Below are positions 18,251 through 22,496 of a DNA stretch of 22,496 nt, in pieces. The notes below the pieces were generated by a model. It saw only the letters and a list, made by a program, of their open reading frames with translations. It did no database searches and was not told the origin of the DNA. Origin of the DNA: Chloroflexota bacterium (lineage in GTDB: Bacteria > Chloroflexota > Limnocylindria > QHBO01); NCBI GenBank assembly GCA_019348395.1, contig JAHWJN010000001.1, forward strand, positions 1 through 22,496, written 5' to 3'. Numbering within the stretch: the first letter of the stretch is position 1; each line of letters opens with the position of its first letter. The position numbers and the translations under genes are program-made.

Positions 18251-18253
18251 CCT
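18224..18253 (+). promoter_or_regulatory. Putative promoter for the HIT gene, leaderless configuration
   Basis: TTGTCG (18224-18229), 18-bp spacer, TAGCCT (18248-18253), then 9 nt to the ATG. There is no Shine-Dalgarno. The element lies within the end of rsmE and could give the HIT gene independent expression in addition to read-through. Confidence 0.4.
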
Positions 18254-18262
18254 GCGCAGACC

Positions 18263-18616
18263 ATGAGCGATCGAGATCCGGACTGCCTGTTCTGTCAGAT
18301 CGTGGCGGGGGAGGTCCCGTCCGACCGGGTTCACGAGGACGACGACGTCATCGCCTTCCGCGACGTGAACCCGCAGGCACCCACCCACGTGCTGGTCATC
18401 CCACGCCAGCACGTCGCCGACGCCCATTCGCTGGCCGATGAGGACGGGCCGCTCCTCGCGTCGCTGTTCGGGGCGATCCGGCGCGTCGCCGCGGCCGAGG
18501 GGCTGGAGAACGGCTATCGGGTGATCACCAACGTCGGTGCCGAGGCGGGTCAGAGCGTCTTCCACCTGCACCTTCACCTCATCGGTGGCCGACCCATGCG
18601 CTGGCCGCCGGGCTGA
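18263..18616 (+). CDS. HIT family nucleotide hydrolase (HinT-like)
   Basis: A 117-residue histidine-triad protein. The catalytic HLHLHL has His101, His103 and His105 after GQSVFH; the N-terminus [20 protein letters not shown] with Cys8 and Cys11 is typical of HinT-like members, which hydrolyse purine nucleoside phosphoramidates. The central block [20 protein letters not shown] is canonical. It lies 12 nt after rsmE. The physiological substrate is not known. Confidence 0.94.
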   Translation: MSDRDPDCLFCQIVAGEVPSDRVHEDDDVIAFRDVNPQAPTHVLVIPRQHVADAHSLADEDGPLLASLFGAIRRVAAAEGLENGYRVITNVGAEAGQSVFHLHLHLIGGRPMRWPPG

Positions 18617-18637
18617 CGCCAACGGCGCTGCGGCAGA

Positions 18638-18666
18638 TTGACCCTCATCGGCCCCGCTGGTACCCT
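18638..18666 (+). promoter_or_regulatory. Promoter of rpsU
   Basis: TTGACC (18638-18643), 17-bp spacer, TACCCT (18661-18666). Initiation near 18673 would give an rpsU leader of about 93 nt that contains both tandem hairpins. Confidence 0.6.
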
Positions 18667-18684
18667 TCGTCGGCTTGCGTGCCC

Positions 18685-18727
18685 GGCGGGGTTTTCCCGC
18701 CATGCAGCGGGGTTGTCCCGCCATGCA
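18685..18727 (+). repeat. Two tandem 21-bp repeats, each a hairpin, in the rpsU leader
   Basis: Unit 1 (18686-18706) and unit 2 (18707-18727) are identical except for one T/G change in the loop. Each folds on itself: GGCGGG/CCCGCC around GTTTT, and GCGGG/CCCGC around GTTGT, and each ends in CATGCA. They lie between the presumed transcription start and the rpsU Shine-Dalgarno. Role unknown; an RNA regulatory element is possible. Confidence 0.75.
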
Positions 18728-18765
18728 GACGGCACGAACACGAGAGCGGGAAGGAGGCGAGACGT

Positions 18766-18945
18766 TTGGCAGAAGTCCGCGTGGGCGAGAACGAGACGTT
18801 CGAGAGCGCGCTGCGCCGTTTCAACAAGAAGATCCAGCAGTCGGGGATTCTTGCCGAGGCGCGACGCCGCGAGCACTACGAGAAGCCCAGCGTGAAGCGA
18901 AAGCGCAAGGAAGCCAAGAAGCGAAAGGCAACCTCGCGCGCGTAG
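18766..18945 (+). CDS. rpsU: 30S ribosomal protein S21
   Basis: A 59-residue small-subunit protein that sits near the anti-Shine-Dalgarno of 16S rRNA and helps initiation. [37 protein letters not shown] is the S21 pattern, split here as [36 protein letters not shown] and a Lys/Arg-rich tail. The start is TTG at 18766, chosen because AAGGAGG (18751-18757) is 8 nt upstream and because the upstream codons do not resemble S21. This is the strongest Shine-Dalgarno in the window, unlike the neighbouring genes. It has its own promoter. Confidence 0.93.
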   Translation: MAEVRVGENETFESALRRFNKKIQQSGILAEARRREHYEKPSVKRKRKEAKKRKATSRA

Positions 18946-19002
18946 TCGCCAGACGCCAGCCTCACCCCAACCAGGACCCGGCGCAGCGGAGGAGCATGAC
19001 CG

Positions 19003-19473
19003 ATGATGCGCAAGGTCGACGAGACGGCCCTTTCCACCCGGATCGAGTCAGCCATGCGTGACGCGATGCGCGCTCGTGACGAGCAGCGCACGGCCACGCT
19101 CCGCATGGCGATGGCGGCTGTCCACAACCAGAAGATCGCCCGTGGCCGCGACCTCACCGACGACGAGGTCGTCGAGGTCCTGACCAGGCAGGTGAAGCAG
19201 CGGCGCGAGAGCATTGCGATGTATCGCGATGCGGGTCGTGAGGACCGGGCCGCCGCCGAGGAAGCCGAGGCGGGCATCCTCGGGGAGTACCTGCCCGAGC
19301 AGATCAGTGAGGCCGAGATCGAGGCCCTGGCCCGTGACGCGATCGCGGAGACCGGTGCCGACTCGCCCCGGGACATGGGTCGGGTCATGGGCCACCTGGC
19401 ACCGCAGACCAGGGGTCGCGCCGACGGCCGGATGGTGAGCGACGTGGTTCGCCGCCTCCTCGCCGCGGGATAG
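19003..19473 (+). CDS. yqeY: GatB/YqeY domain-containing protein
   Basis: A 156-residue protein made of the tRNA-binding helical domain that is also found at the C-terminus of GatB. LRMAMAAVHNQKIARGRDLTDDEVVEVL, here split as LRMAMAAVHNQKIARG and DLTDDEVVEVL, followed by RRESIAMYRDAGREDRA and LGEYLPEQISEAEIEAL, are hallmarks of YqeY. The stand-alone protein has no firmly known function. ATG 19003 has GGAGGAG 8 nt upstream. It lies after rpsU, the usual neighbour in many bacteria, and pgpH starts 3 nt after its stop. Confidence 0.93.
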   Translation: MMRKVDETALSTRIESAMRDAMRARDEQRTATLRMAMAAVHNQKIARGRDLTDDEVVEVLTRQVKQRRESIAMYRDAGREDRAAAEEAEAGILGEYLPEQISEAEIEALARDAIAETGADSPRDMGRVMGHLAPQTRGRADGRMVSDVVRRLLAAG

Positions 19474-19476
19474 CCG

Positions 19477-21597
19477 ATGTTCATCCCCCGGACGCTGGCC
19501 GAGCTGGATCGACGCCCGGGTCGCGGCACCCTGGCGCGCGCCGTGGTGGTGGCGTTCATCGCGGCCGCCTCCCTGTTCGCCATCCTCTCGGCGAACATCA
19601 CCCTCGGCCAGGAAAACCTGGAGGCCGGGCAGATCGCAGAGCGGGACGTCCGCGCCCAGCGGGACGCCACGTTCGACTCTCCGAGCCTCACCGAGGAGGC
19701 GCGGCGCGCCGCGGCCGAGGACGTGGAGCCGCTCACGGTGAACATCAAGCCGCCGGCCGACAACCAGCGCGACCAGCTGGCCGCCCTGAACTCCCTCGGC
19801 CGCCGGGTCGACCGCATCCTCTCGTTGCTCGCCGACGAGCAGATCGACCGGTCGGAGGCGGTCAGCCGACTCATGCGCGATGCGCCGCAGCTGTCGATGG
19901 CCGATCGCCAGGCGGTCCTCGACCTGCCGCCGGACCGCTGGCAGGCGATCGTCGCCGGGGCCGAGGAGGTCCTGGCCAGCACCCTCTCGGACCGGATCCG
20001 TGAGGACCAGGTCACGTCGCTGCGGGCATCGGTGCAGGAGCTGGTCACCACGGATCTCGAGGAACAGGAGCGCGCCATCGCCGGCCGCCTGGCCTCGTCC
20101 TTCGTGGCACCGACCGAGCAGATCAGCGAGGAGCTGACGGCCCTCGAACGGGCTCGCGCCGAGGCGGCCGTCGCCCCGGTCCAGGTTGAGGTCCGCCAGG
20201 GCGAGCGGATCGTGACAGAGGGCGAGCCGATCACCGTGCAGCAGCTCGAGGTGCTCGACGAGCTCGGCCTGACCCGACCACGCGTCGAGGCGAACACGAT
20301 TGCGGGCAACGCGCTCCTGGCGACGATCGTGGCCGCGATCCTGGTCGGGTATCTCTGGCGCTTCGAGCCGGAGATCTGGCATCGCAACCGGTCGGTCCTC
20401 CTCTTCTTCCTCGGGCTGGTGGTGAGCGCCATCGCCATTCGGGTGGCCGCCGATCGGGCGCTGTGGGCCTTCGCCGTGCCCACGTCGGCGACCGTCCTGC
20501 TCATGGGCATCCTGCTGCGCAACTCGGCCGGCGCCGCGATGGCCGGCGGCCTGGCGGTGCTCGCCGGGGTCATGAACCGCGACGCGCTGGAGGTGACGAC
20601 CTACGTCCTCGCCGGCGGCATCGTGTGCCTGCTCGTCATCACCCGCGCCGAACGACTGAACGCGTTCGTCCGCGTCTTCGTGGCCCTCGCCGCCACCAAC
20701 ATCGCCGTGACGACGGCGTTCACCCTGCTGGGCAATGGCGACCTCGCCGGGGCCCTGCAGCTCGCCGCGATGGGACTGCTGAACGCCGGGGGATCGGTGA
20801 TCCTCGCGCTCGGCAGCTTCACCCTGCTCGGCAACCTGTTCGGAATCATGACGATCTTCCAGCTGCTCGAGCTGGCGAACCCATCGAACCGGCTGCTGCG
20901 GCGGCTCCTGCTCGAGACGCCCGGCACGTACCATCACAGCGTCATGGTGGGCAACCTCGCCGAACGGGCCGCCGAGACGATCGGCGCCGATCCGCTCCTC
21001 GCCCGGGTGGCTGCCTACTACCACGACATCGGCAAGATGAAGAACCCGCTCGCGTTCATCGAGAACCAGGGCGGCGCGCACAACATCCACGACGACCTCA
21101 CCGCCGAGACGAGCGCGCGGATCATCGCCGGTCACATCCGGGACGGCATCGACCTCGCCTACGAGCACGGCCTGCCGGTGCAGGTGATCGGCTTCATCCC
21201 GCAGCATCACGGCACCAGCGTGATGACCTTCTTCCACGGCAAGGCGCTGCGGGAGGTGGGGGGCAGGGAGGATGTCGTGGACGAGCGCGCCTTCCGCTAT
21301 CCGGGTCCCAAGCCGCAGAGCCGGGAGGCCGCCATCCTCATGCTGGCCGACGGGGTGGAGGCGTCGGTGCGCTCGCTCGACGAGAAGGACGAGGAGAGCA
21401 TTCGGGCCATGGTCGATCGCATCGTCGACGCGCGCCTCGAGGATGGCCAGCTCGACGACGCCGAGCTGACGCTGAAGAACATCGCCCAGATCAAGGACGC
21501 GTTCGTCGGCCAGCTGCTGGGGATGTACCACTCGCGCATCAAGTATCCCGACAACGTGGTGCCCATGGAAGGTCGGCGGGAGCAGGAGCAGGCCTGA
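19477..21597 (+). CDS. pgpH: 7TM-HD domain protein, PgpH-like cyclic-di-AMP phosphodiesterase
   Basis: A 706-residue membrane protein with the 7TMR-HDED architecture. One membrane segment lies near 20-43, an extracytoplasmic alpha-helical domain at about 45-270, seven hydrophobic segments at about 274-470, and a cytoplasmic HD domain to the end. The HD metal motifs are intact: GTYHHSVMVGN (His486, His487), YYHDIGK (His516, Asp517), GFIPQHHGT and MLADGVEAS. In Listeria and Bacillus the homologue degrades c-di-AMP; that role is inferred here. A diadenylate cyclase is not in this window. It commonly precedes ybeY, as here, though the phoH gene often found nearby is absent. Confidence 0.92.
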   Translation: MFIPRTLAELDRRPGRGTLARAVVVAFIAAASLFAILSANITLGQENLEAGQIAERDVRAQRDATFDSPSLTEEARRAAAEDVEPLTVNIKPPADNQRDQLAALNSLGRRVDRILSLLADEQIDRSEAVSRLMRDAPQLSMADRQAVLDLPPDRWQAIVAGAEEVLASTLSDRIREDQVTSLRASVQELVTTDLEEQERAIAGRLASSFVAPTEQISEELTALERARAEAAVAPVQVEVRQGERIVTEGEPITVQQLEVLDELGLTRPRVEANTIAGNALLATIVAAILVGYLWRFEPEIWHRNRSVLLFFLGLVVSAIAIRVAADRALWAFAVPTSATVLLMGILLRNSAGAAMAGGLAVLAGVMNRDALEVTTYVLAGGIVCLLVITRAERLNAFVRVFVALAATNIAVTTAFTLLGNGDLAGALQLAAMGLLNAGGSVILALGSFTLLGNLFGIMTIFQLLELANPSNRLLRRLLLETPGTYHHSVMVGNLAERAAETIGADPLLARVAAYYHDIGKMKNPLAFIENQGGAHNIHDDLTAETSARIIAGHIRDGIDLAYEHGLPVQVIGFIPQHHGTSVMTFFHGKALREVGGREDVVDERAFRYPGPKPQSREAAILMLADGVEASVRSLDEKDEESIRAMVDRIVDARLEDGQLDDAELTLKNIAQIKDAFVGQLLGMYHSRIKYPDNVVPMEGRREQEQA

Positions 21598-21610
21598 CCT
21601 GCCGTCGATG

Positions 21611-21640
21611 TTGAGCCGGCGCCCCGCCGGGGACTACGAT
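21611..21640 (+). promoter_or_regulatory. Putative promoter for ybeY, leaderless configuration
   Basis: TTGAGC (21611-21616), 18-bp spacer, TACGAT (21635-21640), then 9 nt to ATG 21650 without a Shine-Dalgarno. Confidence 0.4.
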
Positions 21641-21649
21641 GGTCGCGGC

Positions 21650-22237
21650 ATGGCCTGCACGGTGACCTTCCACGACCGGGTCGGGCACGACCGCATCGCG
21701 ATGGCGGTGGAGCCCGTCGACGCCGATGTCGCCCTCGCCCTGCTCGACGACGCGGTGTGCCAGACGGTGCAGGCCGCCCTCGGCCGCCTCGACGCGGAGG
21801 TCGAGCTCACTCTATGCGGCGACGTCGAGATGGAGCGGCTGAACTTCGACCACATGGGCGAGCGCGGTCCGACCGACGTTCTCTCCTTTCCGCTTCACGA
21901 GTGGACGATCGACGGTCGCCACTCCCGCCTCGCCGACGACGATGGTGTCTCGCCGCCGGGCCCCATGCTCCTGGGCGACGTGGTGATCGACCTCGACCAG
22001 GCGCTCCGACAGTCGGCCGACGGCGACTGGAGCATCGCCGAGGAGCTCGTTCTGCTGGCGATCCACGGGACGCTCCACCTGCTCGGGCACGACCACGCCG
22101 AGATCGACGAGGAGGAGCGCATGCGGGGTCTCGAGCATCAGGTGCTCGGCACGCTGCACCGCCGGCATCGCGACGTCCCCTGGCAGCCCGGCTCCCTGTT
22201 CGACCGCGCTGGCCACGCGGTGACGAGCGGCTCCTAG
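21650..22237 (+). CDS. ybeY: Endoribonuclease / rRNA maturation factor YbeY
   Basis: A 195-residue zinc metalloprotein (UPF0054) acting in 16S rRNA 3'-end maturation and 70S quality control. The zinc site HGTLHLLGHDH has His139, His143 and His149. RGPTDVLSFPL and LLGDVVIDLD are the other family signatures. The C-terminal 35 residues after the zinc site extend past the usual end. The start at 21650 follows TACGAT at leaderless spacing; an ATG at 21608 is possible but has no ribosome binding site. The TAG stop shares CTAG at 22234-22237 with the stop of a convergent micro-ORF. Confidence 0.93.
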   Translation: MACTVTFHDRVGHDRIAMAVEPVDADVALALLDDAVCQTVQAALGRLDAEVELTLCGDVEMERLNFDHMGERGPTDVLSFPLHEWTIDGRHSRLADDDGVSPPGPMLLGDVVIDLDQALRQSADGDWSIAEELVLLAIHGTLHLLGHDHAEIDEEERMRGLEHQVLGTLHRRHRDVPWQPGSLFDRAGHAVTSGS

Positions 22238-22311
22238 CGGTTCCCGTCGCTCGGCGCGATCGCCCAGGCGACGGCGAGGACAGCGAACGAGACAAGGGCT
22301 GCGGTGATCAC
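22234..22311 (-). CDS. Micro-ORF of 25 codons downstream of amt, one hydrophobic segment
   Basis: GTG start at 22311 with GGAGG 7 nt upstream. It begins with ITAALVSFAVLAVAWAIAP and ends in a short polar tail (SDGNR); nearly all of it would span a membrane once. A longer version could begin at the ATG at 22347, which overlaps the amt stop (ATGA), but the ribosome binding site favours the GTG. It is presumably in the amt transcript. Size and shape recall accessory membrane microproteins such as KdpF, without sequence similarity that I can defend. Confidence 0.5.
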   Translation of the reverse strand: MITAALVSFAVLAVAWAIAPSDGNR

Positions 22312-22343
22312 AGGTGAACCTCCGTTCGTGGGGATGATGGAGC

Positions 22344-22496
22344 TCATGGGCGGCCGTACGCGGCCTCGCCGTGCTGGGTCAGGTCGAGTCCCCGCTCTTC
22401 GGCGTGCGATGGAACCCGAATCGGGACGAACAGGTTGATCAGCAGAAAGATGCCGGCGGTGACCACGGCCGCGTAGAGCCCCGTGGCGCCGATGCC
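22344..22496 (-). CDS. amt: Ammonium transporter, C-terminal end (runs off the right edge)
   Basis: Fifty residues of the 3' end. A last membrane segment (LYAAVVTAGIFLLINLFVPI) is followed by the typical Amt cytoplasmic tail RVPSHAEERGLDLTQHGEAAYG; the GLDL..HGE.AY ending is characteristic of bacterial Amt/AmtB-like proteins and contributes to pore regulation. The rest is outside the window. No GlnK gene is seen downstream; only the micro-ORF follows. Confidence 0.85.
   Translation of the reverse strand, partial: GIGATGLYAAVVTAGIFLLINLFVPIRVPSHAEERGLDLTQHGEAAYGRP

Noticed and set aside
18681..18728. CRISPR-like repeat array
   Set aside because: Only two directly abutting copies with no spacers and no cas genes; better explained as a duplicated leader hairpin.
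18679..18765. S21 start at ATG 18679
   Set aside because: The extra 29 residues are encoded by the tandem hairpin repeats and Shine-Dalgarno region and are unlike S21.
19048..21531. 827-codon minus-strand open frame under yqeY-pgpH
   Set aside because: Antisense shadow of pgpH, with no recognisable domain.

Overview
This is a high-GC bacterial chromosome segment made almost entirely of housekeeping genes. There are no insertion sequences, prophage genes, CRISPR arrays, rRNAs or tRNAs that I can see. The gene content fits Chloroflexota best, possibly the Limnocylindria-type lineages: hrcA-grpE-dnaK, a separate dnaJ-prmA-rsmE-HIT block, then rpsU-yqeY-pgpH-ybeY, plus a VanW exporter-type protein. 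This placement is inferred from gene order and protein flavour, not from a search.

Layout. Positions 1-229 hold the head of a minus-strand conserved hypothetical gene that butts directly against an enolase gene lacking its N-terminal domain, so this end looks rearranged or chimeric. Next come rpsT (minus), a membrane-anchored VanW-family protein, lepA, a CPBP-family membrane protease and hemW. A minus-strand membrane protein follows and is transcribed away from the heat-shock operon hrcA-grpE-dnaK, which has a consensus promoter, a CIRCE operator and a terminator. Then mscL (minus), xth, a 25-residue micro-ORF and a VOC-fold protein lie between dnaK and dnaJ. A YcaQ/HTH_42 DNA glycosylase-like gene (minus) is divergent from dnaJ, with a second perfect CIRCE between them. 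dnaJ leads prmA, rsmE and a HIT hydrolase. rpsU has its own promoter and a leader with two tandem hairpins. yqeY, pgpH and ybeY follow. The right edge holds the 3' end of amt and a second 25-residue micro-ORF, both minus.

How the genes work together. HrcA should repress both its own operon and dnaJ through the two CIRCE sites, giving one chaperone regulon split across two loci. LepA, RpsT, RpsU, PrmA, RsmE and YbeY all serve the ribosome, so translation and protein quality control dominate the window. YcaQ and Xth are both base-damage repair activities placed inside the chaperone region.

What stands out. Seven genes have a TANNNT -10-like hexamer 7-10 nt before the start codon and no Shine-Dalgarno, which suggests widespread leaderless transcription. 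rpsT carries a long basic Ala/Lys-rich tail. Two translationally coupled single-membrane-segment micro-ORFs are present, and rpsU has an unusual tandem-hairpin leader. I did not find a defence, mobile or biosynthetic system, and I do not claim one.
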